From contig CAVTNM010000008.1 of NCBI GenBank assembly GCA_963736055.1, positions 1,550,001 through 1,614,000 on the forward strand: a DNA stretch of 64,000 nt. The letters run 5' to 3'. This stretch comes from AC-32 sp963736055. GTDB taxonomy: Bacteria > Actinomycetota > Thermoleophilia > Gaiellales > Gaiellaceae. Position 1 is the stretch's first letter; each line of letters begins with the position of its first letter. The notes under the pieces were generated by a model. It saw nothing but the letters and a program-made list of their open reading frames with translations. It made no database searches and was not told where the DNA came from. This document shows, piece after piece, positions 16,519 to 24,930 of the stretch. Both the position numbers and the translations under genes were made by a program.

Positions 16519-16716
16519 TCAGACGCGTGAGCCGGCCTCGCGGCAGGGCGCGGCGGCGGGCTTCTCGCGGGCAAGACGCTCGCCGAGCCGGATCAGCGAG
16601 TCTCCGAGGCTTCGACGCGCCCGGTGCGTTCGAGGTGGCGCCGCGACGTGAGCGTCCCTCCGAAGCTGCTCGAGGTGCTCGAACGTGACCAGAGAGCGGG
16701 TGTCGTGATCGAACAT
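16519..16716 (-). CDS. Small basic protein divergent from the MarR gene
   Basis: 65 residues from ATG 16716 with a strong ribosome-binding site (AGAGGAGG, 3 nt before the ATG). The sequence is rich in Arg and Ala, with FEHLEQLRRDAHVAAPPRTH and SLGDSLIRLGERLAREKP. It is divergent from the marR-like gene, and its likely promoter shares the 14-bp palindrome at 16775-16788 (a TTGACG on each strand). The RBS and shared operator argue that it is real. It could be the target whose expression the MarR protein controls. Function unknown. Confidence 0.6.
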   Translation of the reverse strand: MFDHDTRSLVTFEHLEQLRRDAHVAAPPRTHRARRSLGDSLIRLGERLAREKPAAAPCREAGSRV

Positions 16717-16774
16717 CGGCCTCCTCTCGACGGAAAGAATTTCGACTTCGAACGAAAACGTTAGCGTTTGATAT

Positions 16775-16788
16775 TCTTGACGTCAAGA
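16775..16788. promoter_or_regulatory. MarR operator candidate with divergent -35 boxes
   Basis: A perfect 14-bp palindrome, TCTTGACGTCAAGA. It contains TTGACG on both strands: rightward with AAGATT at 16801-16806 (17-bp spacing), leftward with TAACGT (17-bp spacing). A dimeric MarR protein bound here would cover both -35 boxes, a classic autoregulated divergent switch. Confidence 0.65.
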
Positions 16789-16793
16789 GTTTT

Positions 16794-17324
16794 GTGATCG
16801 AAGATTCGTCCATGGCCCAGACAACTGAGCTGACCGCCGACCACGTCGACAGGTTCCTTCGCGACATCGCGGAGGAGCTGCCGCCGATCGACCTCGAGGT
16901 GGAAGGGATCGTGGAGCGGATCTGCGGTCTGAACAAGCGCTTTCTCCGCCTCTCGGAGGAGACGATGGCCGAGTTCGGCCTGAGCGAGGGCGAGTGGAAG
17001 GTGCTGAACCACCTGCGCAAGGCCGGGCCGCCGTACCGGCGATCCGCGGGGCAGCTGGCGCGCCGGATCGAGCTCTCGAGCGGGGCGATGACGAACCGGC
17101 TCGACCGTCTCGAAGAGGCCGGCCTCGTCAGGCGGCTTCCTGATCCGGAGGACCGGCGAGCCGTGCAGGTCGAGCTCACCGAAGCCGGCCGCCGTGCCTG
17201 GGACGACACGATCAGCGTCCAGGCCGCGAAGGAAGCGCTCGTGGCGGAGGCGCTGAACGCGAAGGAGAAGCGGCAGCTGAACGACCTTCTGCGGCGCCTG
17301 ATGCTCGAATTCGAACGCCGCTAG
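16794..17324 (+). CDS. MarR-family transcriptional regulator
   Basis: 176 residues from GTG 16794 (ATG 16812 is an alternative and fits a leaderless start 6 nt after the AAGATT box). The winged helix is clear: LSEGEWKVLNHLRKAGPPYR, GQLARRIELSSGAMTNRLDR and the wing VRRLPDPEDRRAVQVELTEA, the hallmark MarR DxRxxxVxLT segment. MarR dimers bind palindromes and release on ligand binding. The site at 16775-16788 is directly upstream, so autorepression and control of the divergent small gene are likely. Ligand unknown. The proline dehydrogenase gene follows after 28 bp with its own -10-like box. Confidence 0.9.
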   Translation: MIEDSSMAQTTELTADHVDRFLRDIAEELPPIDLEVEGIVERICGLNKRFLRLSEETMAEFGLSEGEWKVLNHLRKAGPPYRRSAGQLARRIELSSGAMTNRLDRLEEAGLVRRLPDPEDRRAVQVELTEAGRRAWDDTISVQAAKEALVAEALNAKEKRQLNDLLRRLMLEFERR

Positions 17325-17352
17325 CGCTCGCCGCCGTAGAATCGCGGCGCCC

Positions 17353-18279
17353 GTGAGCCTGGTCGACTCCGCGATCGTTCGCCTTCTGCCGGCGGTGCCG
17401 AAACCGGTGGTCAGGCGGATCTCCGAGCGGTACATCGCCGGCGAGACGCTTGACGACGCCCTGCGCGTGGTGCGCGAGCTCAACGACGACGGCAAGCTCG
17501 CAACTCTCGACGTCCTTGGCGAAGAGGTCGTGGATCCCGACGAGGCCCGTTCGATCACCGGGGCTTACCGCGAAGCGATCGACGCCTTCGAGCGCGGGCG
17601 GCTCGACTCCAACATCAGCGTCAAGCCGACCGGGATCGGGCTGAAGCTCGGCTATGAGCTGTGCCGCGAGAACCTCACGGGCCTCGTCCGGCGGGCCGAG
17701 GAGCGCCACACCTTCGTCCGGATCGACATGGAGGACTCGACCACGACCGACCAGACTCTTCGCCTCTACCGCGAACTGCGGGAGGCTGGACACGAGAACG
17801 TCGGGATCGTCCTGCAGGCGCGGCTCAAGCGGACCCTCGACGACGTGCGCGCGCTCGCCGAGCTGCGGCCGAACGTGCGGATCTGCAAGGGCATCTACCT
17901 CGAGCGCCCGGAGATCGCGTTCAGAGACTTCGACGCGGTGCAGGCGAGCTTCGTGCAGGCGCTCGGCGAGCTGCTCGAGGCGGGCTGCTACGTCGGCATC
18001 GCGACCCACGACGAGTGGCTGCTGGAGCGCGGGAAGCGGCTCGTCGCAGAGCATGGGCTCGGTCCCGACGAGTACGAGTTCCAGATGCTCCTCGGCGTTC
18101 GTCCTGATCTCGGCGACGAGCTGGTACGCGAGGGCCACCGGCTGCGCATCTACACGCCTTTCGGCCGCCAGTGGTACTCGTACTCGCTGCGCAGGCTGCA
18201 GGAGAACCCCAAGCTCGCCGGCTACATCGCGGCCGACACGGTCAACCGCCTGCTGCCGGGCCGCAACGGCTCGTCGTGA
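17353..18279 (+). CDS. Proline dehydrogenase (monofunctional)
   Basis: 308 residues of TIM-barrel proline dehydrogenase. SNISVKPTGIGL, HTFVRIDMEDST, GIVLQARLKRTLDDV, RICKGIYLERPEIAF, GIATHDEWLL and the C-terminal YTPFGRQWYSYSLRRLQENP carry the FAD and proline-binding motifs, including the paired Arg. It oxidises proline to pyrroline-5-carboxylate, passing electrons to quinone. A TAGAAT box at 17337-17342 lies 10 nt before GTG 17353. It overlaps the aminotransferase gene by 4 bp, so the pair likely acts in one amino-acid degradation route; no P5C dehydrogenase is in the window. Confidence 0.93.
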   Translation: MSLVDSAIVRLLPAVPKPVVRRISERYIAGETLDDALRVVRELNDDGKLATLDVLGEEVVDPDEARSITGAYREAIDAFERGRLDSNISVKPTGIGLKLGYELCRENLTGLVRRAEERHTFVRIDMEDSTTTDQTLRLYRELREAGHENVGIVLQARLKRTLDDVRALAELRPNVRICKGIYLERPEIAFRDFDAVQASFVQALGELLEAGCYVGIATHDEWLLERGKRLVAEHGLGPDEYEFQMLLGVRPDLGDELVREGHRLRIYTPFGRQWYSYSLRRLQENPKLAGYIAADTVNRLLPGRNGSS

Positions 18280-19292
18280 TCTGGACGCGGGCCGAGGGTT
18301 GCCGCGTCTGGGACGAGGACGGGCGGGAGTATCTCGACCTCTCGGCCGGGTTCGGCGTCGCCGCGCTGGGACACCGCAGCCCGCTCATCTCGGCAGCTTG
18401 GGCCGCACAGCCGGTCGTTCACGCACTCGGCGACCTGGCCGACGCCGCGGTCACCGCCGCGCTGCGTGAGCGGCTCGGGCCGTCGAAGCTCGGCGTCACC
18501 GGCGAGGACGCGGTCGAGATCGGCCTGCGCACGGCGCTGCTCGCGACAGGCAAGCCGGGGATCGTCGCCTTCGACGGCGCCTACCACGGCACCGGACTGC
18601 TCGCGCTCGCGGCGACCTCGATCGAGCCCTTTCGAGAGCCGTTCGCAGCCTGGCTGCCCGGTCCGGTGCACCGCTTCGCCTACGGCGAGGATCCCGGGCC
18701 GCTGCCGGCGGATGCCGGGTGCGTGATCGTCGAGCCGGTCCAGGCGCGCGGAGGCGCGCGCGTGCCACCCGACGATTTCCTCGACACGTTGCGGCAGCGT
18801 TGCGACGAGGCGGGCGCGGTGCTCGTCTGCGACGAGATCTACTGCGGCCTCGGGCGGACAGGCGTGATCTGGCGCTCGGAAGGGCTCGCGGACGTGATCC
18901 TGACGGGCAAGGCGCTGGGGGGCGGCCTGCCGCTCTCGGCTGCGCTCTTCGTCCGCTCGGAGCTCGAGGCGGTGTGGGACCTCGGGCCCGAGGACGTTCT
19001 CACGCACACCCACGTCGGCAGCCCGCTCGCGTGCGCGGCCGCGCTGATCGTGCTCGACGCGCTGCCGAAGCTGCTCGACCAGGTGCTCGAGACCGGCGAG
19101 CTGTTCGAACGGGCGGGCTGGCACGGCGCCGGGCTCTTGCGTGCGAAGCCCGGCGACTGGGAGGCGGCCTGGCGGAACGGCGTGATCGTGGTGCCCGCCG
19201 GACCCGGCGGATCGCTGATTTCGGCGACGCCCCCGCTGACGATCGCCCCGGACGAGGTGGAGAAGGCGCTGGAGCGGCTCGACGGCGCCTAG
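18276..19292 (+). CDS. Class III PLP-dependent aminotransferase (compact)
   Basis: 338 residues, shorter than the usual 400-450. EDGREYLDLSAGFGVAALGH is the N-terminal signature, VCDEIYCGLGRTG holds the PLP-contacting Asp, and LTGKALGGGLPLSA the Schiff-base Lys (Lys212). The family includes ornithine, acetylornithine, GABA and beta-alanine aminotransferases. The GTG overlaps the proline dehydrogenase stop (GTGA). Since ornithine transamination also gives pyrroline-5-carboxylate, an ornithine-type substrate fits, but this is inference. It ends convergently with a LuxR gene, sharing the stop region. Confidence 0.85.
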   Translation: MIWTRAEGCRVWDEDGREYLDLSAGFGVAALGHRSPLISAAWAAQPVVHALGDLADAAVTAALRERLGPSKLGVTGEDAVEIGLRTALLATGKPGIVAFDGAYHGTGLLALAATSIEPFREPFAAWLPGPVHRFAYGEDPGPLPADAGCVIVEPVQARGGARVPPDDFLDTLRQRCDEAGAVLVCDEIYCGLGRTGVIWRSEGLADVILTGKALGGGLPLSAALFVRSELEAVWDLGPEDVLTHTHVGSPLACAAALIVLDALPKLLDQVLETGELFERAGWHGAGLLRAKPGDWEAAWRNGVIVVPAGPGGSLISATPPLTIAPDEVEKALERLDGA

Positions 19293-19579
19293 GCCTCGAG
19301 CAGTCCACCCCGAAGCGCGATCCCAACCGCGTGCGCGCGCGTCCGGGCCCGGAGCTTCTTGCGGATGTGCTCGAGGTGGGTTCCGACCTCGCCTTGCCTC
19401 AGCATCAACTCGACCCCGACCTCCTCGACGCTGAATCCGTCGGCGAGCAGCCCCAGAACCTCGCGCTCGTCGTCCGAGAGCACCTGAGCCAGGCTCCGCT
19501 TGAAGGTCGCCCGCGCGAACGCCTCGGCGAGCGCGCCGACGGCCGGATCGTCGTCCACCACTCGAAGTTGCCTCCCCAC
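19289..19579 (-). CDS. Stand-alone LuxR-type HTH protein
   Basis: 96 residues. LSDDEREVLGLLADGFSVEE and VGTHLEHIRKKLRARTRAHA form a LuxR/GerE HTH, preceded by about 30 residues that are too short for a receiver domain although VVDDDPAVGALAEAF faintly recalls one. GTG 19579 follows TACAAC (19586-19591, reverse strand) with a 6-nt gap. It may be a truncated response regulator or an orphan DNA-binding protein. The stop codon shares bases with the convergent aminotransferase stop. Confidence 0.75.
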   Translation of the reverse strand: MGRQLRVVDDDPAVGALAEAFARATFKRSLAQVLSDDEREVLGLLADGFSVEEVGVELMLRQGEVGTHLEHIRKKLRARTRAHAVGIALRGGLLEA

Positions 19580-19640
19580 GGGCTCGTTGTAGTCGGTGGC
19601 GGCAGCGCCCGCAAGCTGGTCCCTCGGGGAGGCTTTGCCG

Positions 19641-20273
19641 TTACGGCTTGCGCGCGATCACGACGAGGTCGCCCGGAACGCGCACCTCGCGCCGGCCCCA
19701 GCGGTTCGGGTCGGGGAGCTCCTCCAGGCGCTCGAGCGCCAGGCCTGCCCCGCCGAGGGCGTGCACCAGGCGGCCGATCGGCCATGCCTCGAAGTAGCTC
19801 TCGTGCCAGTGCAGCATCTGGTCGAGGCAGGCTGCGACCGGGTGCTCGTCGTAGAGGAACAGGATCCCGCCGCGCTTGAGGGCGGCCGCGATCCCGTTCG
19901 CCCAGGCTTCGAGATCGCGGATCTCGGCGAGCGCGCCCCAGGACGAGTAGACGACGTCGAACCGCCCGCGCAGCAGCTCGACCGGAAGCGCTTCGGGCGA
20001 GGCGGTCACGAGCGCCGCATCGGGGAGGCGCTTGCGCGCCGCGACGACCGTCTTCTCGTTCGAGTCGACGCCGGTCACGAGCGCTCCGAGGCTCATCAGC
20101 GCCGCGGTCTCGCGCCCGGCGCCGCAGGCCAGGTGGAGCAGGTGGCGGCCGCCGATGTCCGGGAGCCGTTCGCGTACCGGCTTCGGCAGCGTGCGGCTGC
20201 CACGGGCCGAGGAGCGGCGGATGCGCTTGTGCGCCTCTTCCCAGGCGCGCAGGTTGGTGTCGGTGGGCTCCAT
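19641..20273 (-). CDS. SAM-dependent methyltransferase
   Basis: 210 residues. The motif I region is LLHLACGAGRETAALMSLGA, followed by VTGVDSNEKTVVAARKR, LLRGRFDVVYSSWGALAEI and GGILFLYDEHPVAACL; this is a class I methyltransferase of the Methyltransf_11/25 type. The ATG at 20273 was chosen because upstream in-frame sequence overlaps the FabL-like gene and is not protein-like. It is the last gene of a leftward operon (small protein, FabL-like reductase, methyltransferase) with 16 bp to its neighbour. The substrate is unknown; a small hydrophobic or lipid acceptor is plausible given the neighbour. Confidence 0.8.
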   Translation of the reverse strand: MEPTDTNLRAWEEAHKRIRRSSARGSRTLPKPVRERLPDIGGRHLLHLACGAGRETAALMSLGALVTGVDSNEKTVVAARKRLPDAALVTASPEALPVELLRGRFDVVYSSWGALAEIRDLEAWANGIAAALKRGGILFLYDEHPVAACLDQMLHWHESYFEAWPIGRLVHALGGAGLALERLEELPDPNRWGRREVRVPGDLVVIARKP

Positions 20274-20289
20274 CAGGGGCGAATGCTCC

Positions 20290-21030
20290 TCACCAGGCGA
20301 GCAGCGAGAAGCCGCCGTCGACGACGAGGGTCTGGCCACGCACCATCTCGGCCTCGGGGGAGCAGAGGAAGCTCACCGCGTCGGCCACGTCGCGCGGCTC
20401 GACGAGCCGCCCGGCCGGGGTGCGCTCGAGGCCTGTCGAGATCATCTGCTCGCGGTTCGGGAAGTGGTCGAGGGCGCCGGTCTCGACCACGCCTGCCGAC
20501 ACCGCGTTCGCGCGGATGCCGCGCGGGGCGAGCTCGACCGCGAGGTAGCGGACGACCGCCTCCAGGGCCGCCTTCGAGACGCCGACGAGGACGTAGTTCT
20601 CGAGCACGCGCGTCGAGCCGAGGCTCGAGACGCCGATGACAGACGAGCCCTCGGGCATCTCGGGCGCGCAAGCGCGCGCGAGCGACAGGAGGGCCCGGGC
20701 ATTCGCGTTCAACGTCCAGTCCCAGTGCTTGTCCTCGGTCTCGAGCGCGGGCTTGATCACGCCCGTGGCGGCGTTGTGGACGAGCACGTCGAACGGGCCG
20801 AGCTCCGCGGCCTCCTGGGCGACGCGTTCGGAGGCGACGTTGCCGCGCAGGAGAAGCGGCTCGGCGCCGGCACCGCGCAGCTCCTCGGCGGTCTCCTCGG
20901 CGGCCCTGTCGTTCCGGAGATAGCCGATCGCGACGCGCGTGGCCCCGAGCTCGGCGAAGCGGAGCGCGATCGCCTTCCCGATTCCCCGCGAGCCGCCCGT
21001 CACGAGAACGGACGCGCCGTCGAACGTCAT
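20290..21030 (-). CDS. fabL: FabL-type enoyl-ACP reductase (SDR)
   Basis: 246 residues of short-chain dehydrogenase. The NADP-binding TGGSRGIGKA occupies residues 11-20 and an ENYVLVGVSK segment gives Tyr146 and Lys153, the Y-x6-K spacing of FabL-type enoyl reductases rather than the Y-x3-K of ketoreductases. HFPNRE, TPAGRLVEPRD and MVRGQTLVVDGG also closely match Bacillus FabL as I recall it. It would reduce enoyl-ACP in fatty acid elongation. ATG 21030 overlaps the upstream small gene stop by 4 bp. Confidence 0.85.
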   Translation of the reverse strand: MTFDGASVLVTGGSRGIGKAIALRFAELGATRVAIGYLRNDRAAEETAEELRGAGAEPLLLRGNVASERVAQEAAELGPFDVLVHNAATGVIKPALETEDKHWDWTLNANARALLSLARACAPEMPEGSSVIGVSSLGSTRVLENYVLVGVSKAALEAVVRYLAVELAPRGIRANAVSAGVVETGALDHFPNREQMISTGLERTPAGRLVEPRDVADAVSFLCSPEAEMVRGQTLVVDGGFSLLAW

Positions 21031-21305
21031 CGCCGCGGCGGAAGCGGCTCGTCCGCGGGCGCGGCGCTCGGGATCTCTTCCCACCCGGGCCGGTCGCGCC
21101 GCACGCGCGGGCCCTCCTGCGCCTTGGAGGAAGCGTGCCCGAGCCGGTCGAGCAGCTCCATCTGCGTGTGCGCGTAGCGGCGCACGTCGTGATCCTCCGG
21201 CAGGTCTAGGACGAGCTCCTCGATCCGCGCGCGCAGCTGGTAGGCGAAGTGCGGCGTGGCCGGCGCGACGAGTGCGTCGATGTCGTCGGTGGTCGGCTCC
21301 GGCAT
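21027..21305 (-). CDS. Small hypothetical protein, first gene of the fabL operon
   Basis: 92 residues: an acidic N-terminus (PEPTTDDIDALVAPATPHFA), helix YQLRARIEELVLDLPEDHDV, and a Pro/Arg-rich tail. No membrane segment or known motif. ATG 21305 follows TAGGCT (21313-21318, reverse strand) with a 7-nt gap, and this probably drives the whole leftward operon because its stop overlaps the FabL-like start. The rightward exporter gene has its own box at 21324-21329, so promoters are back to back. Function unknown. Confidence 0.7.
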   Translation of the reverse strand: MPEPTTDDIDALVAPATPHFAYQLRARIEELVLDLPEDHDVRRYAHTQMELLDRLGHASSKAQEGPRVRRDRPGWEEIPSAAPADEPLPPRR

Positions 21306-21336
21306 GGCGAAAAGCCTACTGGGTAGTGTCGAAGAG

Positions 21337-22239
21337 ATGCGTCGCCCGGAGCTAGCCGACCTGCTGCTGCTGGCGACCGTGACGCTCTGGGCGCTCAACT
21401 TCACGGTCACCAAGTACGTCATCTCCCACGGCTTCGCGCCGATTGCGTACAGCTGCTTCCGCTTCGGCGGCGCTGGGATCCTCTTCGCAGCGCTCACCTG
21501 GGCCCGCGAGCGCTCGTTCGCGGTCAGGCGCAGCGACCTCCCGATGCTCGTGAGCGCCGCGCTGATCGGGATCTTCCTGAACCAGCTCGCCTTCTCCTAC
21601 GCGATCAAGCTCACGACGGCGACGACGGTCGCGCTGCTGTTCGGGACGCTGCCCGTGCTGACCGGGCTCTTCGCCTGGGCACTCGGCATCGAGCGCTTCG
21701 GCTCCCGCTTCTGGGCCGCTGCGACGCTGGCGTTCGGGGGAGCAGCGCTCGTCGCCCTGGGCTCGGGCGGCGGCTTCTCGGGCCAGCTGTGGGGCGACCT
21801 GCTCGGCTTGGTGGCTTCGGCCACCTGGGCCTGGTACACGGTGGCGGTCTCGCCGCTCCTGCAGCGGTACTCGACGCTGCGGATCAGCTCGCTCGCGTTC
21901 GCGATGGGCACGGTGCCGCTCGTCCTCGTCGGCTCACAGCAGCTGCTGAACCAGGACTACGGAAGCGTCGGCGCGAAGGTCTGGCTTTCGCTTGCCTTCG
22001 CGATCGTCGGGCCGCTGGTGGTGGCCAACTTGCTCTGGTTCGGCGCGATCAGCCGGGTGGGCCCGTCGCGTGCCTCGGTGTTCGCGAACCTGCAGCCGTT
22101 TCTGGCCGCCTTCTTCTCGCTCCTGATCCTCGACGAGTCGATGACGAGGGTGCAGATCGTCGGCGGGATCGCAATCGCCGGCGGGATTCTGCTCTCACGC
22201 AGCTCGCGCCGCCTGACCGTGGATACCGTGGCGGCATGA
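21337..22239 (+). CDS. EamA/DMT-family transporter
   Basis: 300 residues with ten hydrophobic helices in two EamA repeats: LLLLATVTLWALNFTVTKYV at the first helix, then PIAYSCFRFGGAGILFAAL, and the second half with GDLLGLVASATWAWYTVAVS and NLQPFLAAFFSLLILDESMT. RhaT/YdcZ-like members export amino acids, nucleosides or drugs. ATG 21337 is preceded by TAGTGT (21324-21329) at 7 nt. It overlaps the next exporter by 4 bp. Substrate not predictable. Confidence 0.88.
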   Translation: MRRPELADLLLLATVTLWALNFTVTKYVISHGFAPIAYSCFRFGGAGILFAALTWARERSFAVRRSDLPMLVSAALIGIFLNQLAFSYAIKLTTATTVALLFGTLPVLTGLFAWALGIERFGSRFWAAATLAFGGAALVALGSGGGFSGQLWGDLLGLVASATWAWYTVAVSPLLQRYSTLRISSLAFAMGTVPLVLVGSQQLLNQDYGSVGAKVWLSLAFAIVGPLVVANLLWFGAISRVGPSRASVFANLQPFLAAFFSLLILDESMTRVQIVGGIAIAGGILLSRSSRRLTVDTVAA

Positions 22240-23768
22240 CCCCGATTCGCGCGCGACTGGCCCGGACGCCGCCCGGCTACCGGTACTCGATCGGGCGGAT
22301 CCTCGCGATCTACTCGGGCCTGATGATCGCGCTGTTGCTGGCAGCGCTCGACCAGACGATCGTCGCGACAGCGCTGCCGAGGGTTGTCTCCGAGCTCGGC
22401 GGGATCACGCAGTACGCGTGGGTCTTCACCGCCTACATGCTCGGCTCGACGGTCACGGTGCCGCTGTACGGCAGGCTCGGCGACGTCTACGGGCGCAAGC
22501 CGCTCTTCATCGTGGCGATCTCGATCTTCATCGTCGGCTCCGCGCTCTGCGGGGCGGCGCAGAACATGGTCGAGCTCGTCGTCTTCCGCGCGATCCAGGG
22601 CGTCGGCGCCGGCGGGATCTTCCCGCTCACCCTCGCGATGGTCGGGATGATCGTGCCTCCGCGCGACCGCGGCCGCTACCAGGGGCTGATCGGCTCGGTC
22701 TTCGCAGCCGCCTCGATCGCGGGGCCGCTGATCGGGGGCTTCATCGTGGACAACGCGAGCTGGCGGTGGATCTTCTATGTCAACCTGCCGGTCGGAGCCC
22801 TCGCGCTCATCGTGATCCTGATCACGATGCCGAAGCGCCGCACCAAGCAGGAGCACTACATCGATTGGCTCGGCGCGGGGATCCTCGCGCTGGGTACTGC
22901 CTCGCTCCTGCTCGGGCTCGTCTGGGGCGGGCGCGACTACCCGTGGGGCTCCGGGTACGTGGTCGGCGCGCTCACTGCGTCGGTCGTGCTGCTCACCGTT
23001 TTCGGGCTCTGGGAGCGTCGGGTGCCGGAGCCGATCCTGCCGTTCAACCTGCTGCGCAACCAAACCGTTGCGGCCAGCGTCGCGTGCATGGCGTTCGTGG
23101 GCATGGCCATGTTCGGCACGATCAGCTACGTGCCGCTCTTCGTCCAGGGTGTGATCGGCACCTCGGCCACCTCGTCCGGCGTGGTCCTGACGCCGCTGCT
23201 GCTTGGCGCGGTTACCACTAGCTTCATCTCTGGCCAGATCGTGTCGCGCACCGGCCGCTACCGGCCGAACACCCTCATCGGCCCGCTCGTGCTCGGGCTC
23301 GGGGAGCTTCTCCTCTGGCGGATGGGCGTGAATTCGACCAACGCCGAGGCGGCCCGCAACATGGTGATCGCCGGGATCGGTCTCGGGATGATGATGCAGA
23401 TCTTCGTGCTCTCGGTACAGAACACGGTGTCGCGCTCGGCGATGGGCACGGCGACCGCTTTGACGCAGTTCTCACGCTCGATCGGCGCGACGCTTGGCGT
23501 GGCGGTGATGGGGGTGATCGTGAACCAGCGCCTCCCGGCGAACATCCGCACGGAGGGCGCCGTGATCCACCGCCTGCCGCAAGCCGGCCGCGTGGCGCTC
23601 GCGAACGCGATCACCCCTGCGTTCCTGTTTGCCGCAGGGGTCTGCGGCATCGTCTTCCTGATCTCGTTGCTCTGGGTCAGGGAGGTGCCGTTGCGCCACG
23701 GCTTCGAGGACGTCACCGTGGGCGACGAGGCTTCGGCGCAACAGGCCGCAGTAAGATCAGGCTCATGA
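22236..23768 (+). CDS. DHA2-family MFS drug exporter (14 TM)
   Basis: 510 residues with 14 predicted helices. LLLAALDQTIVATALPRVVS (helix 1, with the DHA2 LDxTIVNxALP motif), VPLYGRLGDVYGRKPLF (motif A) and GPLIGGFIVDNASWRWIFYV (motif C) identify an EmrB/QacA-type proton-drug antiporter. ATG 22236 overlaps the EamA stop; the open frame upstream lies inside the EamA gene in another frame and is not protein-like. It overlaps the HPPD gene by 4 bp, so the two exporters and HPPD form one operon. Substrate unknown. Confidence 0.9.
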   Translation: MTPIRARLARTPPGYRYSIGRILAIYSGLMIALLLAALDQTIVATALPRVVSELGGITQYAWVFTAYMLGSTVTVPLYGRLGDVYGRKPLFIVAISIFIVGSALCGAAQNMVELVVFRAIQGVGAGGIFPLTLAMVGMIVPPRDRGRYQGLIGSVFAAASIAGPLIGGFIVDNASWRWIFYVNLPVGALALIVILITMPKRRTKQEHYIDWLGAGILALGTASLLLGLVWGGRDYPWGSGYVVGALTASVVLLTVFGLWERRVPEPILPFNLLRNQTVAASVACMAFVGMAMFGTISYVPLFVQGVIGTSATSSGVVLTPLLLGAVTTSFISGQIVSRTGRYRPNTLIGPLVLGLGELLLWRMGVNSTNAEAARNMVIAGIGLGMMMQIFVLSVQNTVSRSAMGTATALTQFSRSIGATLGVAVMGVIVNQRLPANIRTEGAVIHRLPQAGRVALANAITPAFLFAAGVCGIVFLISLLWVREVPLRHGFEDVTVGDEASAQQAAVRSGS

Positions 23769-24865
23769 GCTCGAGGGACCTCATGCCTTTGGAGGGTTGG
23801 GACCACGTCGAGCTCTGGGTCGGCAACGCGAAGCAGGCGGCCTACTTCTACGAGCACGCGCTCGGGTTCACGGCAACCGCCTACGCAGGCCCCGAGACCG
23901 GCGTCCGCGACCGTGCCTCCTACGTGCTCGAACAGGGTGAGATCCGGTTCGTGCTCACGAGCGCCCTGGACGGCGACAGCGAGATCGCGGAGTTCGCGTG
24001 CCGTCACGGTGACGGGGCGAAGGACATCGCGCTCGAGGTACCGAGCGCGGGCGACGCCTACCGTCACGCTGTCGAGCGCGGCGCGCGTGGGGTCGAGCCG
24101 CCGAGGTGGGTGGAGGATGATTTCGGCCGGGTCGAGCTGGCCACGATCGCGACCTACGGCGACACCGTCCACACGTTCGTCAACCGCCACGGCTATGCCG
24201 GGCCGTACTTGCCCGGCTACCGCTCGACCGTCGAGAACGGCCACGCCCTCGGAGGTGTCGGGTTGACGCTGCTCGATCACGTCGTCGGCAACGTCGAGCT
24301 CGGCCGGATGAACGAATGGGTCGAGTTCTACGAGCGCGTCTTCGGGATGACCAACATCGTTCACTTCGGCGACGATCAGATCCAGACCGAGTACTCCGCC
24401 CTGATGTCCAAGGTGATGGCGGACGGGAGCGGGAAGATCAAGTTCCCGATCAACGAGCCGGCCGAAGGCAAGCGCAAGAGCCAGATCCAGGAGTACCTCG
24501 AGTACAACGGCAGCGCCGGCGTGCAGCACATTGCCCTCCAGACCGACGACATCGTGGGCACGGTGGCCGCGCTTAGGGAGCGAGGCATCCAGTTCCTCGA
24601 CACGCCCGAGGCGTACTACGAGGAGGTGCAGGGCCGCGTCGGCGAGATCGCCGAGGACTACGGCGACCTGCAGCAGCTGAAGATCCTCGCCGACCGGGAC
24701 GAGGACGGCTACCTGCTGCAGATCTTCACGAAGACCGCGCAGGACCGGCCGACGGTCTTCTTCGAGGTGATCGAGCGCCACGGCGCGACCACGTTCGGCG
24801 AGGGCAACTTCAAGGCCCTCTTCGAATCGATCGAACGAGAACAAGCGCTTCGCGGCAACCTCTAG
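23765..24865 (+). CDS. hppD: 4-hydroxyphenylpyruvate dioxygenase
   Basis: 366 residues with two VOC-fold halves. The Fe(II) facial triad is intact: His172 (LTLLDHVVGN), His255 (GVQHIALQTDDI) and Glu334 (VFFEVIERHG). C-terminal QIFTKTAQDRPTVFFE and GNFKALFESIE are classic HPPD. The enzyme converts 4-hydroxyphenylpyruvate to homogentisate in tyrosine catabolism; HmgA (34231) and an FAH-family protein (30804) nearby would complete the route. The start ATG overlaps the exporter stop (ATGA). The last 12 codons and stop are repeated downstream at 24931-24970. Confidence 0.95.
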   Translation: MSSRDLMPLEGWDHVELWVGNAKQAAYFYEHALGFTATAYAGPETGVRDRASYVLEQGEIRFVLTSALDGDSEIAEFACRHGDGAKDIALEVPSAGDAYRHAVERGARGVEPPRWVEDDFGRVELATIATYGDTVHTFVNRHGYAGPYLPGYRSTVENGHALGGVGLTLLDHVVGNVELGRMNEWVEFYERVFGMTNIVHFGDDQIQTEYSALMSKVMADGSGKIKFPINEPAEGKRKSQIQEYLEYNGSAGVQHIALQTDDIVGTVAALRERGIQFLDTPEAYYEEVQGRVGEIAEDYGDLQQLKILADRDEDGYLLQIFTKTAQDRPTVFFEVIERHGATTFGEGNFKALFESIEREQALRGNL

Positions 24866-24866
24866 C
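24827..24866 (+). repeat. 40-bp direct repeat, copy 1 (end of hppD)
   Basis: Covers the last codons and stop of hppD. It matches 24931-24970 at 39 of 40 positions. The one difference is a synonymous codon change (GCG/GCA) in the hppD frame. Confidence 0.9.
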
Positions 24867-24930
24867 TGGATCGATTCGAAGAACAGCGGAATCCCGTGCC
24901 TGACTTCAGTCTGGCTCGGGCGAACAATTC

